64,000 nucleotides of DNA from Siccirubricoccus deserti (GTDB lineage Bacteria > Pseudomonadota > Alphaproteobacteria > Acetobacterales > Acetobacteraceae), in NCBI RefSeq assembly GCF_014283215.1, contig NZ_JACOMF010000002.1, positions 248,001-312,000 on the forward strand, in the 5' to 3' direction. The notes below the pieces were generated by a model. It saw nothing but the letters and a program-made list of their open reading frames with translations. It had not been told where the DNA came from and made no database searches. The position numbers and the translations under genes were made by a program. Below are positions 10,166 to 17,461 of this stretch, piece after piece (the stretch's first letter is position 1; every line of letters starts with the position of its first letter).

Positions 10166-11100
10166 TCCGCCGCGGCTTTCACTGCCAGCCCCGGCAGCGG
10201 CAGCGCCCCGGCGGCCTGCCAGGCGGCCCAGACCGCATCGGCCTGCGCCTTGTCCAGCTTGAGGTGCGGCGGGCGGATGGTGCGCCAGCCGTCATCTCCG
10301 GTGGAGCGGGCGATGATCTCGCGCAGCCCGGGGATCAGCGCGACGCTGGTCGCCGCCTTGCGGGTGGCGTTCAGCACCGCCTGCGCCTTGTCGGCCTCGG
10401 CCCCGGTGCGCTTCGCATAGACGATGCCGCCCCAATGGCTGTTGGCGTTGGAGGCCGCGGTGATGCAGCCCGCGCCGCCATCGGCCAGCATCTGCTGCAG
10501 GAACTCGTCCGAGCCGGAATAGACCTCGAACCCGTCCTTGGCGAAGTTGTCGGCCATCGCCTTCATGTTGGCGTAGACGCCGCTGCTGTCCTTCACCCCC
10601 TTGATGACGCCGGGGAAGGCCTTCAGCAGCCGGCCGATCAGGTCGAGGCTGAAGGGGACCGCCGATTGCTGCGGGAAGTGATACAGATAGAGCGCGATGC
10701 CGCCGCCGACCCGGTTCACCACCTCGGAGAAATAGGCGAAGAGCCCATCGTCGGAGGGGTTCTTGTAGTAGAAGGGCGGCAGCACCAGCACGCCGCGGCA
10801 GCCCTGCGCCTTGGCATGCAGGGTCAGCTCCACCGTGTCGGTCAGGCTGGCGCAGCCGGTGCCGGGCATCATCGCCCCGGCCGGGATGCCGCGGGCGATC
10901 AGCCCTTCCAGGATCGCCTTCCGCTCATGCAGGCCGAAGCTGTTGGCCTCCCCGGTGGTGCCGAGCACGCCGAGGCCGTTGCAGCCATTCGCCAGCAGCC
11001 ATTTCGCATGCGCCGCCATCCGGTCCGGATCGGGCGAGAGGTCGGGCTTCATGGCGGTGAGCACGGCGGCGTTCACGCCACCGAACAGCGCGTTTTTCAT
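10162..11100 (-). CDS. Dihydrodipicolinate synthase / N-acetylneuraminate lyase family aldolase
   Basis: This 312-residue TIM-barrel class I aldolase has the family signatures GTTGEANS near residue 48 and the Schiff-base lysine in [11 protein letters not shown] near 166. The usual tyrosine is supplied by LYLYHFPQ near 138. Members condense or cleave pyruvate with an aldehyde. Because of the company it keeps (a cupin, not lysine-pathway genes) and divergence around the substrate pocket, I do not call it the housekeeping DapA. It overlaps the upstream ycgN-type gene and the downstream cupin by four bases each, so the three form one coupled operon. Confidence 0.88.
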   Translation of the reverse strand: MKNALFGGVNAAVLTAMKPDLSPDPDRMAAHAKWLLANGCNGLGVLGTTGEANSFGLHERKAILEGLIARGIPAGAMMPGTGCASLTDTVELTLHAKAQGCRGVLVLPPFYYKNPSDDGLFAYFSEVVNRVGGGIALYLYHFPQQSAVPFSLDLIGRLLKAFPGVIKGVKDSSGVYANMKAMADNFAKDGFEVYSGSDEFLQQMLADGGAGCITAASNANSHWGGIVYAKRTGAEADKAQAVLNATRKAATSVALIPGLREIIARSTGDDGWRTIRPPHLKLDKAQADAVWAAWQAAGALPLPGLAVKAAAE

Positions 11101-11600
11101 GGGGCTGCGTTTCCTTCGGGGATCTCAGCAGGGGGCTTCGGTTGCCGCGCCTTCGGCCACATGCCGGGCCAGCGGACGACATGGTCTTCCAGCGCGCCGG
11201 CCTCGCGTTCCGGCACCGCGCGACCGCGCACCGAGGCACCGGAGCTATGCACCGTCTCCGGATCGCCGGACACCAGCGGGTGCCACCAGAACAGGTCGCG
11301 CCCCTCGGCCACCAGCCGATAGGCGCAGGAGGGCGGCAGCCAGTCCACCTGGGCCACCTTGGCCGGGGTCAGCTTGACGCAATCCGGCACATGCCGCTTG
11401 CGGTTGGGGTAGTCCTTGCACTGGCAGGAATGGGTGTCGAGCATCCGGCAGGCGACTTCGGTGAAGGCCAGCCGCTCGGTATCCTCGTCGCGCAGCTTGT
11501 GCAGGCAGCATCGGCCGCAGCCATCGCAAAGGCTTTCCCATTCCGCGCGGCTCATGCCGTGCAGCGGCTTGGTCTTCCAGAAAGGCAGGACGGCGGACAC
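11097..11600 (-). CDS. YcgN/UPF0260 cysteine-cluster protein
   Basis: The 167-residue protein begins with the UPF0260 signature [16 protein letters not shown] (about residues 21-36) and continues with [17 protein letters not shown] and VPDCVKL. The conserved cysteines resemble a metal or Fe-S binding cluster of the CxxCxxCC type. The biochemical role of the family is not known. It is the first gene of a three-gene operon and its stop overlaps the dapA-family start by four bases. The family assignment is strong; function is open. Confidence 0.9.
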   Translation of the reverse strand: MSAVLPFWKTKPLHGMSRAEWESLCDGCGRCCLHKLRDEDTERLAFTEVACRMLDTHSCQCKDYPNRKRHVPDCVKLTPAKVAQVDWLPPSCAYRLVAEGRDLFWWHPLVSGDPETVHSSGASVRGRAVPEREAGALEDHVVRWPGMWPKARQPKPPAEIPEGNAAP

Positions 11601-11663
11601 CTACCCAGCCTAGCCCGAATGGGCGCCGGCGGGAACCTGCCGGCGCCAACAGATCAGGTGTCA

Positions 11664-11783
11664 TTAGACCAGGTGGCTGAGCGCGAATTCCAGCGCGACC
11701 ACGAAGCCGATGAACCAGGTGATGGCGCCGGTGGTCAGCCGCATGTCCCGCAAGGGCGGATGGGAAGCGGTGCCAGAGGTCAT
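11664..11783 (-). CDS. 39-residue single-pass membrane peptide
   Basis: A short ORF starting at ATG 11781-11783 and stopping at TAA 11664-11666. The upstream sequence on this strand has GGAG about nine bases before the ATG, a good ribosome site. The first 16 residues are polar and the rest forms one hydrophobic helix (AITWFIGFVVALEFALSHLV at the C-terminus), so it should be a single-pass inner-membrane peptide. It lies 63 bp upstream of the ycgN operon on the same strand. I know no homologue; small respiratory-complex or transporter subunits look like this. Confidence 0.5.
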   Translation of the reverse strand: MTSGTASHPPLRDMRLTTGAITWFIGFVVALEFALSHLV

Positions 11784-11926
11784 GGCGGGCACTCCAGATG
11801 GGGGAGAGGAGGGTGAGATGCATCCTCCGCCTCGCTCCGCCGCGGCGCCAATGCGCAGAACCGATCCGCGGCATCCGCCGCACGGATGGCGCTTCCGGCC
11901 CGGCGTGGCAGGATGCGCCGCCTCGC

Positions 11927-12607
11927 ATGCGGTACCTCATCCCCCTGCGCCCTGGCGCCGCCGCCGCCCTCGGCGCCCCGGCGATCGCCATGGCCGTCAC
12001 CTTCCTCGCCTTCGGCGCCGCGGTCGCGGCAAGCGGCCTGGGGCTGGGCTGGGCAATCGGCGCCTCCCTGCTGGTCTATGGTATGGCCGGGCAGGTGGTG
12101 CTGCTCGGCGCCGTGGCGGGGCCGGTCGTCCCGGCGGTGCTGGGGGCGACGGCGGCGAATGCGCGCTTCCTGCCGATGGCGCTGGCGCTGGCCCCCTGGC
12201 TTGGCCCTCTGGGCTGGCGGCGCTGGCTGGCGCTGCCCTTCATCGCCATCACCCCCTGGGCGGCGGCGATGCGGGTGCTGCCGGGGCTGGCGCCGGAGCG
12301 GCGGCTGAGCTGGTTCCTCGGCTTCGCGCTGGTGTCCTGGATGGTGGCGGGGCTGGCGACGGCGGCCGGATTCCTGGCGGCGCCGCTGCTGGGGCCGACG
12401 ACGCTGGCGGCGCTGGTCTTCGCCAATCCGCTGTACTTTGCCCTGCTGATGGCGGCCGACCTTGGCGTGGCGGGGCCGCGCCGAGCGATCCTCTGCGGTG
12501 TGGCCGCGGCGCCGCTGGCCCTGCTGCTGCCCCCGGCCTGGGGGCTGCTGGCGGCCGGGCTGCTGGGCGGCACGATGGCCTTCCTGCTTGGCCGCCATGG
12601 CCGCTGA
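11927..12607 (+). CDS. AzlC-family permease (large subunit of an AzlCD-type exporter)
   Basis: A 226-residue membrane protein with about six hydrophobic segments. AVTFLAFGAAVAASGLG and the NARFLPMALALAPWLG stretch match AzlC, the large subunit of branched-chain amino-acid exporters. The start at 11927 gives a normal family length; the open frame upstream is arginine-rich and lacks membrane character. The next gene is an AzlD-like small subunit overlapping by 11 bp, which supports the pair. The exported compound cannot be told from sequence. Confidence 0.85.
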   Translation: MRYLIPLRPGAAAALGAPAIAMAVTFLAFGAAVAASGLGLGWAIGASLLVYGMAGQVVLLGAVAGPVVPAVLGATAANARFLPMALALAPWLGPLGWRRWLALPFIAITPWAAAMRVLPGLAPERRLSWFLGFALVSWMVAGLATAAGFLAAPLLGPTTLAALVFANPLYFALLMAADLGVAGPRRAILCGVAAAPLALLLPPAWGLLAAGLLGGTMAFLLGRHGR

Positions 12608-12917
12608 CCTCGCGCTGCTGCTGACCGCGGCGGCGATGCTGGCGCTGCGGGCCATGGGGCTGGCCGTGGCAGGCGCGCTCGGGCCACGGCATTGGCTGGT
12701 GCAATGGGCGGCGGCGGTCAGTCAGGCGACGCTTGCGGCCTTCGTCGCCCTGGCGGTGGTGGCGCCGGTCGGGGCGCTGGCGGGGGTGCCGCTGGGGGCA
12801 AGGCTGGCCGGGCTTGGCGCGGGGCTGCTGGCCTGGAGACTGCTGCGCGGGCGGCTGCTGCCGGGTTTGCTGGCCGGGCTGGCGGCACTGGTGGTGGTAC
12901 GGGCGGGGTTGGGCTGA
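12597..12917 (+). CDS. AzlD-like small membrane subunit
   Basis: The 106-residue, very hydrophobic protein has four predicted membrane segments, the usual size and topology of AzlD. It overlaps the AzlC-type gene by 11 bp, so translation is probably coupled. AzlD proteins are required with AzlC for amino-acid export. Sequence conservation in the family is low, so the call leans on position, size and topology. It converges with the DUF3576 lipoprotein gene; GAGCGCT/AGCGCTC (12951-12966) between them is a palindrome with no T tract. Confidence 0.75.
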   Translation: MAADLALLLTAAAMLALRAMGLAVAGALGPRHWLVQWAAAVSQATLAAFVALAVVAPVGALAGVPLGARLAGLGAGLLAWRLLRGRLLPGLLAGLAALVVVRAGLG

Positions 12918-12998
12918 CGGACGCCTGCCGGAGATCTTACGCGGGCGCCCGAGCGCTGGAGCGCTCAGGCCGGTCCGTGATCCGATCCGGGCGCCGCC

Positions 12999-13535
12999 TC
13001 AGCGCGCCGCGGACTGGCTCCGCAGCTCGCGTGCGCGGGCCAGCACCTTGTCCTCGAATTCGGAGTTGGTGGCGGCGGAGACCGGCGCGTCGACCCATTG
13101 GCCGCGTTCCTGCACCTGGCGGAACACCTGCACGCGCACGCCATCCGAGCGGAGCTGGCGGCCCATCACATAGGCCTGGGCGCGGAAGCGTTCGTTCTGC
13201 GAGGCTGGTGGGGCGTACCAATCGGTGATGATGGTGCCACCGAAGGGATCAGCCGATGCCAGCGGCATGAAGGCGAGGGTGTCGAGGGTGGCGCGCCAGA
13301 GATAGGCGTTCACCGCAAGCCCGCTCCCGCCGCCGGCGGCGGCGGCTTCCCGCTCCTGGCGTTCCTTGTCGACACCGAAGATCACCAGGCCGGAGGAGGC
13401 CCCGGACGGGCGGTTGCGGACGGAGGACCCCCGCCAGTCGCCATATTCGTCGTTCTGCACCAGCCGACGATTCTCGGCGGAACAGCCGGCCATCAGCGGC
13501 AGAACCGTGCAGGCGGCAAGGAAAAGGTGCTTCAT
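12999..13535 (-). CDS. DUF3576-type outer-membrane lipoprotein
   Basis: The 178-residue precursor starts with a short lipoprotein signal (MKHLFLAACTVLPLMAGC); LMAGC is the lipobox, so the mature protein would begin at a lipidated Cys near residue 18. The body (NAYLWRATLDTLAFMPLASADPFGG followed by a YAPP stretch) is characteristic of the alphaproteobacterial DUF3576 family, whose function is unknown. A start at 13535 is chosen because it yields the signal peptide; an ATG at 13550 would add five residues. It follows the porin gene on the same strand, separated by a strong hairpin. Confidence 0.82.
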   Translation of the reverse strand: MKHLFLAACTVLPLMAGCSAENRRLVQNDEYGDWRGSSVRNRPSGASSGLVIFGVDKERQEREAAAAGGGSGLAVNAYLWRATLDTLAFMPLASADPFGGTIITDWYAPPASQNERFRAQAYVMGRQLRSDGVRVQVFRQVQERGQWVDAPVSAATNSEFEDKVLARARELRSQSAAR

Positions 13536-13610
13536 GGCTTGCTTGACCACCGTAGGACGGGGATCGGTTAAGCCCGATCAGGCGGAAGCCGCAAGAGCGT
13601 GAATGGAAAC

Positions 13611-13636
13611 GGGGCGGCGGATCGCTCCGCCGCCCC
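13611..13636 (-). terminator. Hairpin after the porin gene
   Basis: A perfect 11-bp stem (13611-13621 with 13626-13636) and a four-base TCGC loop lie 24 bp past the porin stop. On the minus strand it is followed only by GTTTCC, so the U-tract is poor. It may be an attenuating or RNA-stabilising hairpin rather than an efficient terminator. Confidence 0.5.
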
Positions 13637-13659
13637 GCCCCATGGAGTTTCCTGGCGGA

Positions 13660-15003
13660 TCAGAACGCCAGGCGGACACCGGTGAGGAACACGTTCGCCG
13701 ACGCACGGTCGCGGAGGTCGTTGCCCGGAGCTGCGTTTGCCGCGGTGAAGCCCTGCTGCGGCGTGCCCGGCTCCTTGAACTCCTGGCGCACATATTCGGC
13801 GACCAGGTCGAGGCCCGGGGCCAGGCGGTAGTTGGCGCCGATGGAGTAGGCCCAGCGGCGCTGGCCGCGCGGGTTGGCATCGCTGCCCGAGTACTGGCCG
13901 GAGTACATGTTGGCGCCGATGCTGACCGGACCGGCGGTGTAGGACAGGCCGCCGAAGATCTGCGACATGTCCTTCGAGCCACGAAGGGTCGGGATGTAGA
14001 AGAAGTTGGTGTTGCCGAACATGTAGCCACCACCCAGGGTGAAGCCCATGTACGTCGCCTGCAGGCCGGCCTGGTAGACTTCCGGGTTGCGCAGGTTGCG
14101 GTTGATGTTGCCGGCCAGGTCGATGTTCTTGATGACCTGGGAGTGCATGCCACCGACAGAGGCCGAGAGGCCGACGCCGGCCAGCGACCCGCGCCAGCGC
14201 GCCATCCACTGCACCTCGTTCCGCCGGCCCGGCATGTCGTGCGAACGGCCATTGCCCTGCGGGTTGGTGATCGCCGTGACGCGGTCGCAGTTGGTGCTGG
14301 CGAAGCTGTTCAAGCAGCCCGTGTCTTCGCCCTCGCCCTCGTTCGGCGCGTAGGAGACGCCGACGTCGAAGCCGAAGAACTGCGGCGACAGGTAGACGAT
14401 CTTCGAGTTGTCGCCGACGCCGCCCGGGGTGGTGCCGGTGCGGGTCGGGCGGGTCACGAAGCTCTCGAAGTCGCCGAAGACGCCGCCGGTACCGAAGTTG
14501 GACACCCAGCCGGTGTTCATCAGGCCGCCGAACGGACCGTCTTCGTCACCGAAGCGGATCTGGCCGAGGGTCGGCGAGGCGATGAAGGCGTACATCTCGT
14601 CGATGGCCGCGGTGGTCTTGCTCTGGACAGCGCGGCGGGCGCCGCCACGCACCGAGCCTTCCGCCGAGTCGAACTGCATCTCGACCACGGCGCCGTAGGT
14701 CAGGCCATTGGCCGTCTTGCCGTTGACGAAGACATGGATTTCGGCGTCGGTCGAGATGTCGGTCTTGCCGAGGCGGGCGGACTGGTTGGTGTTGCCAACG
14801 GCACTGTTCGCATCGTTCGCGCCGCCGTTCTGGGCGTTCATCGAGACGTTGGTCGGTGCCTGGCCAGTCTGCTGCGTATAGCCGAAGTAGGCGCGGAAAT
14901 AACCACCGACGCGAACGGTCGGGGCTTGCTGCGCCACGGCGACGGCCGGCGCGAGAAGCGCCGCACCGACCACCGCGGTCGTGCCCAGAAGTAACTTGCG
15001 CAT
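13660..15003 (-). CDS. General outer-membrane porin
   Basis: A 447-residue porin precursor with a cleavable signal (MRKLLLGTTAVVGAALLAPA, cut after AVAQ). It continues with alternating amphipathic strands (VRVGGYFRAYFGYTQQ) and ends in the strand VFLTGVRLAF with a terminal Phe, the BAM recognition signal. Size and composition fit a 16-strand trimeric porin of the Gram-negative porin superfamily. The start at 15003 is well supported by GAGGAGG about six bases upstream. Codon use (few rare codons, AAG, GTC, GGC) looks adapted to high expression. Its own 220-bp upstream region probably holds the promoter. Confidence 0.9.
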   Translation of the reverse strand: MRKLLLGTTAVVGAALLAPAVAVAQQAPTVRVGGYFRAYFGYTQQTGQAPTNVSMNAQNGGANDANSAVGNTNQSARLGKTDISTDAEIHVFVNGKTANGLTYGAVVEMQFDSAEGSVRGGARRAVQSKTTAAIDEMYAFIASPTLGQIRFGDEDGPFGGLMNTGWVSNFGTGGVFGDFESFVTRPTRTGTTPGGVGDNSKIVYLSPQFFGFDVGVSYAPNEGEGEDTGCLNSFASTNCDRVTAITNPQGNGRSHDMPGRRNEVQWMARWRGSLAGVGLSASVGGMHSQVIKNIDLAGNINRNLRNPEVYQAGLQATYMGFTLGGGYMFGNTNFFYIPTLRGSKDMSQIFGGLSYTAGPVSIGANMYSGQYSGSDANPRGQRRWAYSIGANYRLAPGLDLVAEYVRQEFKEPGTPQQGFTAANAAPGNDLRDRASANVFLTGVRLAF

Positions 15004-15224
15004 TCCATCCTCCTCACGCGCCGGGCACGCCCGGCTGTTCCCACGACCCGTTGCCCCCCTGAGGCAGGCAGCGCCCGATTGCCAAGAAGGCGGCTTCGGA
15101 CGCACCTGGGTCTGCGGCGGACTATGGGGCAGCGGAACAAAGTCCGGCAACCGGCCTCATGCCTGTACCGCGACTTCGCTGAAACACTGTGGCGAGGACG
15201 CAACAGCCCTTTGATGCAGGGCGG

Positions 15225-15854
15225 TTACGCGAAGCCGCCGATGGCGGCCAGGCCGGCGGTCCGGGCCGGAAGCCGCCCGGCATTCCCCCCCGCCACGCCG
15301 CCGAGCGCCACTGCCGGCCGGCCGCCGCGCGCCGCCAGCGCGGCCCAGCGCAGCGGCCCCAGCGCCGGCGCCCCTGGATGGCTCGCGGTGGGGAAAACCG
15401 GCGAGAGCAGCACGGCATCGGCGCCGAGCCGTCTGGCCCGGGCCAGCCCGGCCCGGCCATGCGCCGCCGCCAGCAGCACCAGGCGATGCCGCCGGCGCGC
15501 CGCCAGGAAGGCCGGCAGGCCGGTGGTCGGCCGGCGGTCCGGCAGCAGCAGCCCGGCGCCGTGGCGCAGTGCCAGCCGTCCTTCGCCGGCCACCAGCAGC
15601 AGCAGGCGGCGGCGCCGCGCCACCGCCGCCAGCCCGGCCAGCACCGCCGGCGCCAGGTCGCGCGCCACCACAGCGGCGCCGGGCGGCAGCCGCGCCGCCG
15701 CCGCCCGTGGGTCCGGCAGCCGCCGCGGGTCCGACAGCAGCCAGAGCCCGGGCAGCCGCCAGGGCCAGCGCAGCCGGCCGGTCACCCGGCCCCCGGCCGG
15801 CGTGCCGGGGCCGGCCAGCTTGAGCCGGCGGGCGGCAGCCTCTAGCGTCCGCAC
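15225..15854 (-). CDS. Thiamine-phosphate synthase / TenI-like protein
   Basis: The 209-residue protein has ThiE/TenI features: LWLLSDPRRLPDP at the N-terminus, a GADAVLLSPVFPTASHPG phosphate-binding stretch near 140, and VALGGVAGGN near 183. ThiE joins HMP-PP to thiazole phosphate; TenI is a thiazole tautomerase of the same fold. Some ThiE active-site residues are not obvious, so the exact activity is open. A GTG start at 15854 is chosen because GGAGG lies about seven bases upstream. That ribosome site lies inside the first codons of the divergent yggS gene; the two starts are three bases apart. Confidence 0.75.
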   Translation of the reverse strand: MRTLEAAARRLKLAGPGTPAGGRVTGRLRWPWRLPGLWLLSDPRRLPDPRAAAARLPPGAAVVARDLAPAVLAGLAAVARRRRLLLLVAGEGRLALRHGAGLLLPDRRPTTGLPAFLAARRRHRLVLLAAAHGRAGLARARRLGADAVLLSPVFPTASHPGAPALGPLRWAALAARGGRPAVALGGVAGGNAGRLPARTAGLAAIGGFA

Positions 15855-15857
15855 CGC

Positions 15858-16532
15858 ATGTCCTCCACCGCATCCATTCCGGCCAGCCTCGCCCAGATCC
15901 GCGCCAGGATCGCCGAGGCCACCGACCGCGCCAACCGCCCGGCCGGCAGCGTCACCCTGGTCGCCGTCTCGAAGACCCATCCGGCCGAAGCGGTGGTGGA
16001 GGCGCTCCGCGCCGGGCAGGCGGTGTTCGGGGAGAACCGGGTGCAGGAGGCGGCGGCGAAATTCCCCGCCTTGCGGCCGGATTGGCCGGCGCTGCGGCTG
16101 CACCTGATCGGCGCGCTGCAGACCAACAAGGCGCGCGAGGCGGTGCGGCTGGCCGATGTGATCGAAAGCCTGGACCGGCCGCGGCTGGCCACCGCCCTCG
16201 CCGCGGCGATGGCGCAGGAGGCGCGGCGGCCCGCGGTGCTGGTGCAGGTCAATGTCGGCGACGAGCCGCAGAAGGCCGGCGTCCCGCGTGCCGAGGCGGC
16301 GGATTTCCTGCGCGCCTGCCGGGAAGAGCATGGGCTGCCGGTGACCGGGCTGATGTGCATCCCCCCGGTCGAGGGCGACCCGCGGCCGCATTTCGACTGG
16401 CTTGCCGGGCTGGCGGCGCGCCATGGGCTCGGTGTGCTGTCCATGGGCATGAGCGCGGATTTCGAGGCGGCGATCGCCTGCGGTGCCACCCATGTGCGGA
16501 TAGGCTCGGCGATCTTCGGCAGCCGCGGCTGA
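15858..16532 (+). CDS. YggS-family PLP homeostasis protein
   Basis: The 224-residue TIM-barrel protein of the YggS/PROSC family binds pyridoxal 5'-phosphate without known catalysis and buffers cellular PLP. The PLP lysine is in VAVSKTHP near residue 39. GENRVQEAAAKF, LHLIGALQTNK, GLMCIPP and LSMGMSADFEAAI are all family signatures, and it ends with THVRIGSAIFGSR, which binds the phosphate. No ribosome site precedes the ATG, and the divergent gene starts three bases away, so a leaderless or very short leader is likely. Confidence 0.94.
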   Translation: MSSTASIPASLAQIRARIAEATDRANRPAGSVTLVAVSKTHPAEAVVEALRAGQAVFGENRVQEAAAKFPALRPDWPALRLHLIGALQTNKAREAVRLADVIESLDRPRLATALAAAMAQEARRPAVLVQVNVGDEPQKAGVPRAEAADFLRACREEHGLPVTGLMCIPPVEGDPRPHFDWLAGLAARHGLGVLSMGMSADFEAAIACGATHVRIGSAIFGSRG

Positions 16533-16590
16533 CGCGGGCCCCGCGCGCCGGTGGAAACACGACAAAGGCCCATGAGTCAGGTCTACGAGA

Positions 16591-17106
16591 TCATGGATCG
16601 GCCATCACCGTGAGTCCGGTCAGCTGGGCGAGCACTGCCCGCATATCGCGTTCTGTCAACGCGATGCAGCCATCGGTCGGCGCCAGATCGGGCCGGGCAA
16701 GGTGAAGAAAGATGGCGCTGCCCCTGTTCCGGATAACCGGCGTGTCATTCCACCCCAATACACCAATGATGTCGTAGAGCCCGTCCTCCCGCCACAGCGC
16801 CTCGTGCCGTGCCGGGTGCGGCAGGCGGATATGGCGGTTGTAGTCGGCATGCGCGGGGTCGTCGCACCAGCCATCCTCGGGCGCCAGCGGCTCGACCGGC
16901 ACTAGGCAGGCGGGCCGTGCGACGCGGTCGGCCCGATAGAACACCCGGCGCAGCGGCAGCGCGCCGATTGGGGTGGCGCCGTCGCCTTCCGCCTTGTCGG
17001 GGCGCAGCCCGCCGCAGCCCAGGGCGCAGCGCCAAGCCTCGCGGCCCAGCCGCAGCACACGGTCCGGCCCGACCCGCGCCCAGCCCTGGTCAGCGGCAAT
17101 GCTCAT
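16591..17106 (-). CDS. L,D-transpeptidase (YkuD domain) family protein
   Basis: The 171-residue protein carries the YkuD catalytic signature: a histidine in IFLHLARPD and the nucleophile cysteine in APTDGCIALTERD near residue 150. Such enzymes make or use 3-3 crosslinks in peptidoglycan. ADYNRHIRLP and GVLGWNDTP resemble the alphaproteobacterial COG3786 branch. No signal peptide is visible at the N-terminus, which is odd for a cell-wall enzyme, although that branch often lacks one. The start is supported by AGGGGA just upstream. It is transcribed away from the candidate sRNA at 17.2 kb. Confidence 0.88.
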   Translation of the reverse strand: MSIAADQGWARVGPDRVLRLGREAWRCALGCGGLRPDKAEGDGATPIGALPLRRVFYRADRVARPACLVPVEPLAPEDGWCDDPAHADYNRHIRLPHPARHEALWREDGLYDIIGVLGWNDTPVIRNRGSAIFLHLARPDLAPTDGCIALTERDMRAVLAQLTGLTVMADP

Positions 17107-17224
17107 GCGTTCCCCTTCGAAGGCATCGCCGCCATCGGCATGATAACGGCTTCATCACAATAGAAATTACCGTGCTTTCACGATTTTGTGCTTCTCACGC
17201 CGCCGTGAAAAGAGTAGATTGTAT

Positions 17225-17337
17225 GCGTTCAGGCGATGCCTTGGACGTCTCCTCCCAGTGATCTCTTGCCGCAGCCTGGGGCTGGGTTCCAGATCACCAC
17301 TTGGGGCCGATGGGAAACCATCGGCCCCCTTTTTTTG
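17225..17337 (+). ncRNA. Candidate small regulatory RNA with intrinsic terminator
   Basis: A gene-free stretch (17107-17461) contains about 110 bases with strong RNA features on the plus strand. CTCCTCCCAG at 17249-17258 is an anti-Shine-Dalgarno-like run. GTGATCT (about 17258-17265) pairs perfectly with AGATCAC (about 17291-17297) and encloses CAGCC/GGCTG. A perfect terminator hairpin plus seven Ts ends it at 17336. CCUCC-rich loops are known in alphaproteobacterial trans-acting sRNAs such as the AbcR and Cuckoo families; membership here is inference. The 5' end is estimated from a TAGATT box at 17215-17220. No protein frame in the interval looks coding. Confidence 0.6.
17303..17336 (+). terminator. 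Rho-independent terminator of the candidate sRNA
   Basis: An 11-bp perfect stem (17303-17313 with 17318-17328), a GAAA tetraloop (17314-17317), one C, then seven Ts (17330-17336). This is the best intrinsic terminator in the window, yet no protein-coding gene on the plus strand precedes it within 700 bp. Confidence 0.9.
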
Positions 17338-17461
17338 CCTGATAACGGACCTGAACGCCGGCACCTTCAGCTTTCCTCAAGCGCCGGCGCAAATCTTCGA
17401 TCTGCCTGGTTCGTGCCACTGGGCACGGCGCGTAGAAGGGCGTTCGGGCCGGCCCGTTGCC

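Noticed and set aside
12951-12966. GAGCGCT-GG-AGCGCTC palindrome between azlD and the DUF3576 gene as a two-way terminator
   Set aside because: There is no T-tract on either strand; it may pair but cannot be called a terminator.
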